From CAZESS01 sp964414415 (GTDB lineage: Archaea; Thermoplasmatota; E2; UBA202; DSCA01), in contig CAYPWJ010000025.1 of NCBI GenBank assembly GCA_964414415.1, positions 1 to 19,277 of the forward strand: a stretch of DNA of 19,277 bases, given 5' to 3'. The notes beneath the pieces were generated by a model. That model was not told the origin of the DNA. It made no database searches and worked only from the letters and a program-made list of their open reading frames with translations. Numbering within the stretch: position 1 is the first letter of the stretch; each line of letters begins with the position of its first letter. A program made the translations under genes and the position numbers. Below, in pieces: positions 7,089 to 13,456 of the stretch.

Positions 7089-7094
7089 TTTAAA
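7089..7094 (-). promoter_or_regulatory. TATA box of the endonuclease Q-rnhB operon
   Basis: TTTAAA on the minus strand, centred 24-26 bases before ATG 7068, predicting a leaderless transcript for the pair. Confidence 0.55.
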
Positions 7095-7110
7095 TGGGTT
7101 TGCAGGTTGC

Positions 7111-7131
7111 AAAAAAAACCAAACAAAAAAA
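7111..7131 (-). terminator. T-rich terminator after the Hsp20 gene
   Basis: On the minus strand two runs of seven and eight T interrupted by GTTTGG follow the Hsp20 stop by 18 bases. Runs of T are the usual archaeal termination signal. The signal ends just before the endonuclease Q promoter and separates the two units. Confidence 0.55.
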
Positions 7132-7148
7132 TCAGAGGGGAGAGGGGG

Positions 7149-7748
7149 TTAGTCCAGCTGGATTGTGGTGCCCTTCTTTTTCGGTTCGGCTTTGTGTAGT
7201 TCGATGTCCAGTATGCCGTTCTGGTAGGTGGCCTGTGCGCTGTCGATGTCGACCGCTGCGGGCAGGTCGACTTCCTTGTAGTACTGTCGTTCTTCGTCGT
7301 CGACGTTGATGGTCAGCGTGTCCTCGGTGGCTTCGAGTTCGATGTCTTTTTTGTCGACGCCGGGCAGTTCTGCGGTGACGGTGACGGTGTCCTCTCCTTC
7401 GACAACGTCGACGAGCGGCTCCCGCTTGCTGGAGAGTTCACGGGGACGTCTGCCTTCGCCGGGTGAGACGTTGCCGAACTCGCGGAAGCGTGGCTTGCCA
7501 TCGGGACCGACGCGGAGTGACCAGCCGTACACGTACGGGCCGCCTTCTTCAGGGGGTTTGGTTTCGCCGCTCATTGCGTTCTGCATGATGCGGTTCATGT
7601 ACTGCCAGTCGCGCTTGAACTGCTTCTCCAGGTCCTCGAAGATGTCCGAGGCGAATGGGTCTCGTCGTCTGCGTGGCCAGTTGCTGAGCCAGTCGTCGAG
7701 CGGATTCCAGCGCTCGTCTTCGTCGTCTTTTCTTTCTTTTCGGGCCAT
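7149..7748 (-). CDS. small heat-shock protein, Hsp20/alpha-crystallin family
   Basis: A 199-residue protein. The N-terminal 105 residues are charged and Trp/Arg-rich and would drive oligomer assembly. The alpha-crystallin domain spans about 107-186, with ELPGVDKKDIELEATEDTL and the closing ATYQNGILDIEL. The C-terminal IQL (195-198 region) is the I-x-I/L anchor that binds a neighbouring subunit. Members are ATP-independent holdases that keep unfolded proteins soluble. ATG 7748 is chosen over the in-frame GTG at 7760 because that GTG lies inside the ribosome-binding site GGAGGTGAT (7756-7764). The gene has its own promoter after the gatE stop and a T-rich terminator. It is one of the few genes here with a full Shine-Dalgarno leader, which suits strong translation under stress. 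Confidence 0.92.
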   Translation of the reverse strand: MARKERKDDEDERWNPLDDWLSNWPRRRRDPFASDIFEDLEKQFKRDWQYMNRIMQNAMSGETKPPEEGGPYVYGWSLRVGPDGKPRFREFGNVSPGEGRRPRELSSKREPLVDVVEGEDTVTVTAELPGVDKKDIELEATEDTLTINVDDEERQYYKEVDLPAAVDIDSAQATYQNGILDIELHKAEPKKKGTTIQLD

Positions 7749-7755
7749 ATGGTAT

Positions 7756-7764
7756 ATCACCTCC
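7756..7764 (-). promoter_or_regulatory. consensus Shine-Dalgarno of the Hsp20 gene
   Basis: GGAGGTGAT, a full match to the archaeal anti-Shine-Dalgarno complement, seven bases before ATG 7748. It rules out the upstream GTG start, which it contains. Confidence 0.8.
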
Positions 7765-7789
7765 GTTCAGCATAGTATATATGCGGTTC

Positions 7790-7798
7790 TATAAAAAG
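7790..7798 (-). promoter_or_regulatory. TATA box of the Hsp20 gene
   Basis: CTTTTTATA on the minus strand, centred 26 bases before 7767 and so just upstream of the Shine-Dalgarno. A second TATA-like GCATATATAC at 7775-7784 is too close to the start to keep the ribosome-binding site; it may be a regulator site or a minor promoter. Confidence 0.55.
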
Positions 7799-7805
7799 TT
7801 TGTGG

Positions 7806-9671
7806 TCACGCCCGGTCGAGGCGACCGCGCACCTCATCAGCCAGCAGACGATGCACCAGCGAGCCGTCCGCCCTGCCGCGCAGCTCCCGCATCGCGATAC
7901 CCATCAGTGCCCCGACGGCATGCTCACCCTGCTCCTCCACCAGATCCATGTTGTCATCCACCACTCGTTCAACGACGTCGCGCACCGCCGCCTCGTCCAT
8001 CGCCTCCAGCCCGCAGGCTGCAGCCGCCTCGTCAACAGAGGCACCAGGATGCATCGTCAGAAACGAAAGGAGCTGCGGGATGGCCCCCTTGGGAAACAGC
8101 CCTTGCTGCAGTCCAGCCATCACCGCATCCACCATCTCCCGCTGGACCGGCCGGCCCGTCTCCCGCTCCACCTCAGGGAGCGTATGCAGCAGCACCCGCG
8201 CCAGTGTCTTCTCCTCACCGGGATATCGCTCAGCCAGGGTATCAAACCACGCCGCGTAGCCGCTGTCCACCAGCTGCCCGGCCTCCTCCTCACTCAGATC
8301 GAGGGACACATAGCGCTCCCGCTTCGCCTCGGGAAGCTCAGGCAGCGACTCCGCAAGACGGGCGAGGCGATCCGCCGACACCGCAACAGGCGGGACATCC
8401 GTCTCCGGGTACATCCGTTCCGCGCCCGGCATCGGTCGCAGATACTGCGTCGTCCCGTCGGACAGCGCACGCCGCACCTCCTCCGGCACACCGTCGAATG
8501 CCCGGGCAGCACGCTCCAGCGCCGATGCAAGAGACTGCCGCGCCGTCTCCGCCGGTCCGACCGACAGCACAAACGCATCGTCATCTCCGCACTCCAGCAC
8601 GGTGCGAAGCGACGCACGCTCTCGCTCCGATATACCATAGGCCGGCAGCTCATCAGAATGCATAATACCGCCGCCGGCCATCTCTGCATGCGCCGCAAGC
8701 TCATTGCCCAGCCGCCCCTCCGGGTAGGTGAGGCCGCCCAGCAGACCGGCACAGCCAGGTAACCTGGCTGCCATCACCACGCCATCCTCAAGTGCACGGG
8801 CAACAATGTTCGAGGTGGTATCCTCAAACACCTGGCTCACGTCCTCGATAGATACCGCATCGAGCTTCCCGCGGGACGTACGCTCCCGCAGCCGGTCCCG
8901 CACCGCGATGAGCTCCCGCTGCCGCTTCACCTCGTTCCGGATGATGGCGGCGATGTTCTTCAGCTCCTGAACGCCCTTTATCTCCACCCGGTTTCCCCCA
9001 TCGATGGAGACGTTGACATCCTGGCGGATGGTACCAATGCCACGCTTCACCTGACCGGTCGCCCGCAGCAGCTCGCCGACGCGGCGCGCCACCTGCTCAG
9101 CCTGCACAGGCGACCTAATATCGGGAGCGGTCGCAATCTCCACCAATGGAATGCCCAGCCGATCGAGGCCGTAGACCACCACGCCGTTACGCTCCTCGAG
9201 GCTCCGGGCGGCGTCCTCCTCCAAACAGATGGTCTCGACCGCAACGTCGTCCACCCCCCCGCCCGTAGCGATCAGCGCCGTCCGCTGGAAGCCAGAGGTG
9301 TTCGAGCCGTCAATGACGATTTTCCGCATGAAGTGCAGCTCGTCGACCACGTCGGCGTCAAGCAGCACCGCCACAGTCAGGCAGAGGTCGACGGCGTCGT
9401 CATTGGCGTCATGCGGTGGCTCCTCGTCGGCTTCAACGAGGCACGTGGCCGCGTTAGAGGCACGATAGACAAACCGGCGGCGGCGGCGAGCCTCGGCCAG
9501 CGCCGCACGGTCGACGTCACCCAGCTCCGAGGGCGTCGGCGTAAGCTGCCGTCGAAACGTGTAATCGACGGCATCCGTTATCATGGAGGGGCAGCTGCAG
9601 AAGAGCTTGCCGGTGTCAAGCTGCTGGTGGATCTCCAGGCCAACCCTGAGTCCAAGCTGCTCGTAGTCCAT
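7806..9671 (-). CDS. gatE: Glu-tRNA(Gln) amidotransferase subunit E
   Basis: The 621-residue protein starts MDYEQLGLRVGLEIHQQLDT. GatE works with GatD in the archaeal GatDE enzyme, which converts Glu-tRNA(Gln) to Gln-tRNA(Gln) using ammonia from GatD. The N-terminal half (1 to about 275) is the GatB/GatE kinase-amidotransferase domain with GKLFCSCPS and DGSNTSGFQRT. Next comes the AspRS-like GAD insertion that marks GatE and separates it from GatB (about 285-410, with YPEGRLGNELAAHAEMAG and AYGISERE). The C-terminus is the helical Yqey-type tRNA-binding domain. ATG 9671 shares one base with the TGA of the upstream gene (TGATG), so it is translationally coupled. A GTG two codons upstream (9677) is an alternative. 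gatD is not in the window. Confidence 0.96.
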   Translation of the reverse strand: MDYEQLGLRVGLEIHQQLDTGKLFCSCPSMITDAVDYTFRRQLTPTPSELGDVDRAALAEARRRRRFVYRASNAATCLVEADEEPPHDANDDAVDLCLTVAVLLDADVVDELHFMRKIVIDGSNTSGFQRTALIATGGGVDDVAVETICLEEDAARSLEERNGVVVYGLDRLGIPLVEIATAPDIRSPVQAEQVARRVGELLRATGQVKRGIGTIRQDVNVSIDGGNRVEIKGVQELKNIAAIIRNEVKRQRELIAVRDRLRERTSRGKLDAVSIEDVSQVFEDTTSNIVARALEDGVVMAARLPGCAGLLGGLTYPEGRLGNELAAHAEMAGGGIMHSDELPAYGISERERASLRTVLECGDDDAFVLSVGPAETARQSLASALERAARAFDGVPEEVRRALSDGTTQYLRPMPGAERMYPETDVPPVAVSADRLARLAESLPELPEAKRERYVSLDLSEEEAGQLVDSGYAAWFDTLAERYPGEEKTLARVLLHTLPEVERETGRPVQREMVDAVMAGLQQGLFPKGAIPQLLSFLTMHPGASVDEAAAACGLEAMDEAAVRDVVERVVDDNMDLVEEQGEHAVGALMGIAMRELRGRADGSLVHRLLADEVRGRLDRA

Positions 9672-10381
9672 CACCACGCCAAATCCTTGTTCACCATAAA
9701 AAGAGTCCGGCCGACGAACAGATGCGTGTCAGGCACCACGGGGCGAATAACGCTGAAGTGAAGCCCCAGAAAGCCAATCATGACACCCTGCTGCCGTCCC
9801 CACATGTCCCACCAGTCAATGCGCGGCGGCAGCAGGTTGCCCTTCCGCACAACCGTCATGCTGAGGCTGTTGTACTGCCACCACACCGGGCGAAGCATCA
9901 GCCCGAGAAACGCCTCCCGGGTAACGCCGAACGGTCGCTCGCGGTGCAGAGGGACGTGCGCCGCGCCGTGACCGTAGCTCAGCACATGAGCGAGGCAGGA
10001 TGCCTTCGTCCACGGCGTGATATATGCATCGATCATATCCTCGATTCTGTCAAGGAGATAGGCAAATACCTTCAGCCATTCAAGCGTGGCCACCTCGCTG
10101 AGCAGTTCCTGCTCAGCAGCTGCACGCTCCAGCGTGGTATCGGCGGCCTTCAAATCACGAAAATCCTGCCGTATCCGTTCAACGGTGCGCAGCAGCAGGT
10201 CGGCTTTTTCGGCGGAAATCCGCTGCGTCACCTCGCTGGTGCCCGTATCCGTTGCCATTGTACACCGGAGTTCCACCTCGCTCTCCTCCCTGTCCGCCGT
10301 GGACAGCGGCGCCAACAGAGAGGGAACAACGAGAATGACGACGGCACATACGGCTACGATGAATGTTCCTCCTCGCCTCAT
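9671..10381 (-). CDS. membrane-anchored or exported protein of unknown function
   Basis: A 236-residue protein with one hydrophobic segment at residues 7-26, either a signal peptide or an N-terminal anchor, with a short basic start (MRRGG). Residues about 55-120 are helical and charged, possibly a coiled coil (SAEKADLLLRTVERIRQDF). The C-terminal half has a pattern of Trp and Gly residues (WWQYNSLSMTVVRKG, then WWDMWGRQQGVMIGFLGLHF and HLFVGRTLFM) that looks like a beta-rich conserved domain. I recognise no catalytic motif. It is the first gene of a two-gene unit: its TGA shares a base with the gatE ATG. Nothing in its sequence explains a link with amidotransferase, and the coupling may be only economical. 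Confidence 0.75.
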   Translation of the reverse strand: MRRGGTFIVAVCAVVILVVPSLLAPLSTADREESEVELRCTMATDTGTSEVTQRISAEKADLLLRTVERIRQDFRDLKAADTTLERAAAEQELLSEVATLEWLKVFAYLLDRIEDMIDAYITPWTKASCLAHVLSYGHGAAHVPLHRERPFGVTREAFLGLMLRPVWWQYNSLSMTVVRKGNLLPPRIDWWDMWGRQQGVMIGFLGLHFSVIRPVVPDTHLFVGRTLFMVNKDLAW

Positions 10382-10390
10382 GATATCATG
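10379..10390. repeat. 12-bp perfect palindrome at the start of the gatE operon
   Basis: CATGATATCATG covers the start codon and predicted transcription start of the 9671-10381 gene; the overlapping ATATCATGATAT (10384-10395) is also palindromic. It could be an operator for a dimeric regulator or just sequence needed by the start region. Confidence 0.4.
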
Positions 10391-10407
10391 ATATAAATGC
10401 TCGCGCC

Positions 10408-10415
10408 GTATTTAT
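10408..10415 (-). promoter_or_regulatory. TATA box of the gatE operon
   Basis: ATAAATAC on the minus strand, centred about 30 bases before ATG 10381, giving a leader of only a few bases. The 10382-10530 gap holds this element, two short GC-rich hairpins (GCTCC/GGAGC near 10427-10443 and GCCCTG/CAGGGC at 10466-10479) and the tRNA promoter, and no gene. Confidence 0.5.
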
Positions 10416-10485
10416 TGGTTGTTATTGCTCCGGGAGGCAGGAGCTATCCAAAGAGCCGAGCGGTGGCCCTGAGCAGGGCAGCCAA

Positions 10486-10498
10486 AAAATTAAAATAA
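10486..10498 (+). promoter_or_regulatory. TATA box of the initiator tRNA gene
   Basis: AAAATTAAAATAA, centred about 39 bases before the mature tRNA 5' end. Transcription would start near 10518 and leave a leader of about 13 bases for RNase P to remove. Confidence 0.45.
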
Positions 10499-10530
10499 GT
10501 TCCCCTGCTATATTGCCTCGCCACGCCAAT

Positions 10531-10635
10531 AGCGGGGTGGGGTAGTCAGGAAAACCCGTCGGGCTCATAGAAGCCCCCATGTAAAAGGGGTTTTGAGATA
10601 CCCGGAAATCAGTGGTTCAAATCCACTCCCCGCTA
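10531..10635 (+). tRNA. initiator tRNA-Met (CAU) with a 30-base intron at 37/38
   Basis: Exons are 10531-10569 and 10600-10635, 75 bases after splicing. The acceptor stem AGCGGGG pairs with CCCCGCT; the A1-U72 pair and the GGG/CCC pairs of the anticodon stem (TCGGG with CCCGG) mark archaeal initiator tRNA. The D stem is GGGT/ACCC, the anticodon loop CTCATAA, and the T arm AGTGG-TTCAAAT-CCACT. No CCA is encoded. The intron has a perfect bulge-helix-bulge: CTCA of the exon pairs with TGAG of the intron (4 bp), flanked by three-base bulges TAG and ATA, each cut between the second and third base by the archaeal splicing endonuclease. The intron closes with AAGCCCC/GGGGTTT. Confidence 0.95.
10570..10599 (+). 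other. bulge-helix-bulge intron of tRNA-Met(i)
   Basis: The 30-base intron sits between positions 37 and 38, the canonical archaeal site. Its internal hairpin (10571-10577 with 10587-10593) and the 4-bp central helix make a strict hBHBh' substrate, which even a simple homotetrameric or homodimeric EndA could cut. Confidence 0.92.
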
Positions 10636-10643
10636 TTTTTTTT
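10636..10643 (+). terminator. oligo-T terminator of the tRNA gene
   Basis: A run of eight T directly follows the discriminator A of the tRNA. Confidence 0.65.
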
Positions 10644-10708
10644 GCTCTTCCACAGAGCAGCCTCAGCCCGGTTATCTTCCATGCTGCATGCCAGATCGGC
10701 GAAAGAGG

Positions 10709-10716
10709 TTAAATAA
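10709..10716 (+). promoter_or_regulatory. TATA box of the YeeE/YedE operon
   Basis: TTAAATAA, centred 32-33 bases before ATG 10745. It predicts a leader of about six bases with a weak GAGGGGG purine run (10736-10742). The rest of 10644-10744 shows no gene. Confidence 0.5.
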
Positions 10717-10744
10717 CCGCCGGGGTTTACGGTCGAGGGGGACA

Positions 10745-11269
10745 ATGAACCCGCTTTTTCAGGAGACCTGGTCGCCCTACCTCGTTGGCGTCGGCATCGG
10801 CATACTCGTCTGGCTCAGCCTCGTGCTCTCAGACAGGGCCATCGGCTGCTCGACGGCCTTCGCACGCACAAGCGGCATGTCGGAGCGGCTGGTGCGAGGA
10901 AAAAAAGTTGACGAAAAGCGCTACTACCGTGAGTTCACGCCGCACATCGACTGGGAGTGGATGCTGGTACTCGGCGTCATCGTCGGCGCCTTCGCCAGTG
11001 CAATGCTCTCCGGCTCATTTATCCTCGAGGCGGTGCCGGACCTGTGGCGAGGGGCATTCGGCGGCAGCGTCTTACTCCGCATGATGGCGGCGCTGGCCGG
11101 TGGCTGCTGCATCGGGTTCGGCGCCCGGATGGCCGGTGGCTGCACCAGCGGGCACGGCATCAGCGGCACGTTGCAACTGGCGGCCGGCAGCTGGGTCGCT
11201 CTCTGCTGCTTTTTCGTCGGTGGCATCCTGACCGCATTTGTTGTTATCGCGTGGCTGGGAGGCGCCTGA
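10745..11269 (+). CDS. YeeE/YedE-family sulfur permease, N-terminal-type half
   Basis: A 174-residue membrane protein with about four to five hydrophobic segments. It carries the family motif GGCTSGHGISG at 131-141 (Cys133) and further cysteines at 35, 121 and 122. YeeE (TsuA) imports thiosulfate through a relay of conserved cysteines; related YedE proteins are linked to selenium or other sulfur compounds. Full-length YeeE has two homologous halves. Here the halves are separate genes: this one ends TGA and the next begins ATG with no gap. The frame is open to 10688, but ATG 10745 starts close to the first membrane segment and fits the TATA box. The exact sulfur species transported cannot be read from sequence. 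Confidence 0.88.
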   Translation: MNPLFQETWSPYLVGVGIGILVWLSLVLSDRAIGCSTAFARTSGMSERLVRGKKVDEKRYYREFTPHIDWEWMLVLGVIVGAFASAMLSGSFILEAVPDLWRGAFGGSVLLRMMAALAGGCCIGFGARMAGGCTSGHGISGTLQLAAGSWVALCCFFVGGILTAFVVIAWLGGA

Positions 11270-11812
11270 ATGTCGGAGTTGCACGAGAACCGGCGGCTGC
11301 AGCTGCTCATCGGCTTTGCCGTCGGCGTCGCGTTCGGCTTCCTGCTGCAGAAGGGCGGAGCGACGAGCTACGACGTCGTCGTCGGGCAACTCCTGCTGCG
11401 CGACTTCACCGTCGCAAAAATCATTCTGAGTGCCATCGCGACCGGCACGGTCGGCGTCTACCTGCTCCGTTGGCTCGGCATCGTTAGATTGCACCCGAAG
11501 GCCTGTCATCTGCGCCGCATCGTGCCCGGCGGGCTGCTGTTCGGCGTCGGCTTCGCGCTGCTGGGCTACTGCCCCGGCACCGCCGCCGGGGGCTTTGGAA
11601 GCGGCTCCCTGCACGCTCTCGCCGGCATGGCGGGCATTCTGCTCGGCGCCGGCATCTTCGCCTCGCTCTACCCTGCTATCCTGCGGCTGTTGCCGGATGA
11701 ACAGTGCGGGGCGATAACGATACCGGAGCTGCTGGACGTGAATCCCTGGGCTGTGATCGTTCCCGTCGTTGCAGCCATCATCGGCGTACTGTGGCTGCTT
11801 GAGGGGCTGTAG
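11270..11812 (+). CDS. YeeE/YedE-family sulfur permease, C-terminal-type half
   Basis: A 180-residue membrane protein with about four to five hydrophobic segments and the second family motif, GYCPGTAAGGFGSG (Cys101). It begins immediately after the stop of the first half (TGAATG), so the two are co-translated and very likely form a heterodimer equal to one full YeeE/YedE channel for thiosulfate or related sulfur. The first segment carries FLLQKGGATSYD, also typical of the family. No TusA or cytoplasmic sulfurtransferase gene follows; the exported rhodanese in this window is 9 kb away on the other strand, so a link is speculative. Confidence 0.88.
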   Translation: MSELHENRRLQLLIGFAVGVAFGFLLQKGGATSYDVVVGQLLLRDFTVAKIILSAIATGTVGVYLLRWLGIVRLHPKACHLRRIVPGGLLFGVGFALLGYCPGTAAGGFGSGSLHALAGMAGILLGAGIFASLYPAILRLLPDEQCGAITIPELLDVNPWAVIVPVVAAIIGVLWLLEGL

Positions 11813-11834
11813 CCCTCCACGGCGCCACAGATAC

Positions 11835-11843
11835 CTTTTTATC
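11835..11843 (+). promoter_or_regulatory. TATA box of the PAF-acetylhydrolase-like gene
   Basis: CTTTTTATC, centred 26 bases before ATG 11865, so the mRNA should be leaderless. Confidence 0.55.
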
Positions 11844-11864
11844 CCGTTCCCGGGTTTAGAGACG

Positions 11865-13382
11865 ATGATCAATCGACGTCGGAGGCTATCTGCGGTTCTG
11901 CTGGTGTGCATCGTGATGGGCAGCGTGGTTCCCGCTGCAGCGATGCAGGCCGCGCCGTCCCACAACGCGGAGAGGGCGGGCCACGGCTGCGAAACGCCAG
12001 CCGATCTGCCGCGATGGGCAGACGGCTCGTTCAACGGCACGATATACCGTGGCGGCGACGCTGCCGGCACTGCCTCGGGCTTCCTGATGCTCGGTCGGAG
12101 CAGCCAGCGCGGCTGGTTCACCGGGACATGGAGGACGGATGAAAAAGAAGGCCAGGTCACCGGCTTCTTTTTCGGCATGCTGCTCATAGGGCACTTCAAC
12201 GTTACCGGTTCAGGCGGAGCGATACCGCTGCTCGGCATCCTGCAGAGCAATGCATCCCAGTTTTCCGCCCGCCTGCTCAGCCTGCCGGGGCAGCGTCTCA
12301 GCGTCTCAGGAGCACGCCGCGCTTCTTTTCTGCCGGAGCCCTCCGGGCCGTCTCCCATCGGCACCACGACGAGGCATCTCGTCGACCGGGAGCGCGGTGA
12401 ACCGTTTACCGAGGACCCGTCGGACAACCGGGAGATTATGCTGCAGGTGTGGTATCCCGCTGCTGGCTCAGGCGGCGAGACAGCCCGGTACATGGATCCG
12501 GAAACATTTAACTGGCTGAAACACGAGGCTCCCATTCCGCTCTTCTGGATCCCTGACGACGGATACTCCTTCGTCCAGCCCCACGCAGTCAGCGGCGCAC
12601 CGCCATGTGCAGACCAGATGTTTCCCGTGCTGCTGTTCTCTCACGGGTACGACGGCGTCCGAGAGATCTATACCTCTCTCATAGAGGAGCTCGTCAGCCA
12701 CGGCTACGTCGTCGCTGCGGTCCACCATCCATATGTGGCCGGTATTACTGTCTTCCCGGACGGGCGGGTCGTCGAGCACCAACCGGCGCCGTCGAATCCG
12801 GACGAAGCAGCGGACTACTTCCAGATGGCGTTCAACACCGTGGTCGGCGACATCGAGTTCGTCCTCGACATCCTCCCGGAGATCGAGCCGTCGCTCCGGG
12901 CATGCTGCAACCTGAGCCGCATCGGCATCTACGGTCATTCCTTCGGCGGCGGCGCGTCAGCAGCGATATGCAACAAGGATGACAGGGTTCTGGCAGGAGC
13001 CGCCCTGGACGGCTACTTTTATGGCAGCACGGCAGAAAACGGACTACAGCAGCCGTTTCTGTCGCTGCTCGCCGATGGACATTTTGAGCAGGATGCAAAC
13101 CTGCGGCAGCTATGGAACCGGACCGACCGCGATCTCTACATGGCGACGGTGGCAGGAGCCGCACACTACTCCTACACAGACGTCGGGCTGCTGCTATCGC
13201 ATCTGGCGCCGCTGATACCGCGGCAGGCCGTCGGATTCGGCACCATCGAGCCGAAGCGACTGATAGCGATATCCAACGCATACACCCGGGTGTTCTTCGA
13301 CGTCTTCCTGAAAGGAGCGTCGCTCGACCTACTCCTCGACCTTGCCGAGCAGTACCCCGAAGTCAGCTTCGACTACAAATAG
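11865..13382 (+). CDS. secreted alpha/beta hydrolase like PAF acetylhydrolase
   Basis: The 505-residue protein has a signal peptide (basic MINRRRR, hydrophobic to about residue 27). Residues about 45-130 form an extra domain rich in Gly and aromatics (GSFNG, RGWFTGTW, GFFFGMLLIGHF). The hydrolase domain spans about 165-505 and resembles platelet-activating-factor acetylhydrolase isoform II: oxyanion region FSHGYDG (258-264), nucleophile Ser359 in GHSFGG, Asp382 in ALDGYF and His434 in AGAAHYSY. The spacings Ser-Asp 23 and Asp-His 52 are close to those of the human plasma enzyme. It should hydrolyse ester bonds of lipids or small esters outside the cell. ATG 11865 is supported by the signal peptide and TATA box although the frame is open to 11769. 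Confidence 0.85.
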   Translation: MINRRRRLSAVLLVCIVMGSVVPAAAMQAAPSHNAERAGHGCETPADLPRWADGSFNGTIYRGGDAAGTASGFLMLGRSSQRGWFTGTWRTDEKEGQVTGFFFGMLLIGHFNVTGSGGAIPLLGILQSNASQFSARLLSLPGQRLSVSGARRASFLPEPSGPSPIGTTTRHLVDRERGEPFTEDPSDNREIMLQVWYPAAGSGGETARYMDPETFNWLKHEAPIPLFWIPDDGYSFVQPHAVSGAPPCADQMFPVLLFSHGYDGVREIYTSLIEELVSHGYVVAAVHHPYVAGITVFPDGRVVEHQPAPSNPDEAADYFQMAFNTVVGDIEFVLDILPEIEPSLRACCNLSRIGIYGHSFGGGASAAICNKDDRVLAGAALDGYFYGSTAENGLQQPFLSLLADGHFEQDANLRQLWNRTDRDLYMATVAGAAHYSYTDVGLLLSHLAPLIPRQAVGFGTIEPKRLIAISNAYTRVFFDVFLKGASLDLLLDLAEQYPEVSFDYK

Positions 13383-13416
13383 GAGATGCATATCGTGGCG
13401 ACAGTCCTGGAACATC

Positions 13417-13425
13417 CTTATAAAC
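13417..13425 (+). promoter_or_regulatory. TATA box of the LpqC-like esterase gene
   Basis: CTTATAAAC, centred 36 bases before ATG 13457, giving a leader of about ten bases without a Shine-Dalgarno. It shows that this hydrolase gene is transcribed on its own, not only with the one upstream. Confidence 0.5.
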
Positions 13426-13456
13426 ACCCGTGGCGTTGGAAACAGTGTGTGAACCA

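Noticed and set aside
10426..10479. Two GC-rich hairpins as a small RNA or riboswitch
   Set aside because: Stems are only five to six pairs and show no conserved riboswitch core that I can recognise.
11072..12535. Long minus-strand open frame of 487 codons
   Set aside because: It lies opposite the second YeeE gene and the PAF-acetylhydrolase-like gene, is of low-complexity Arg/Ala/Pro composition and has no family motif. It is an artefact of high GC.
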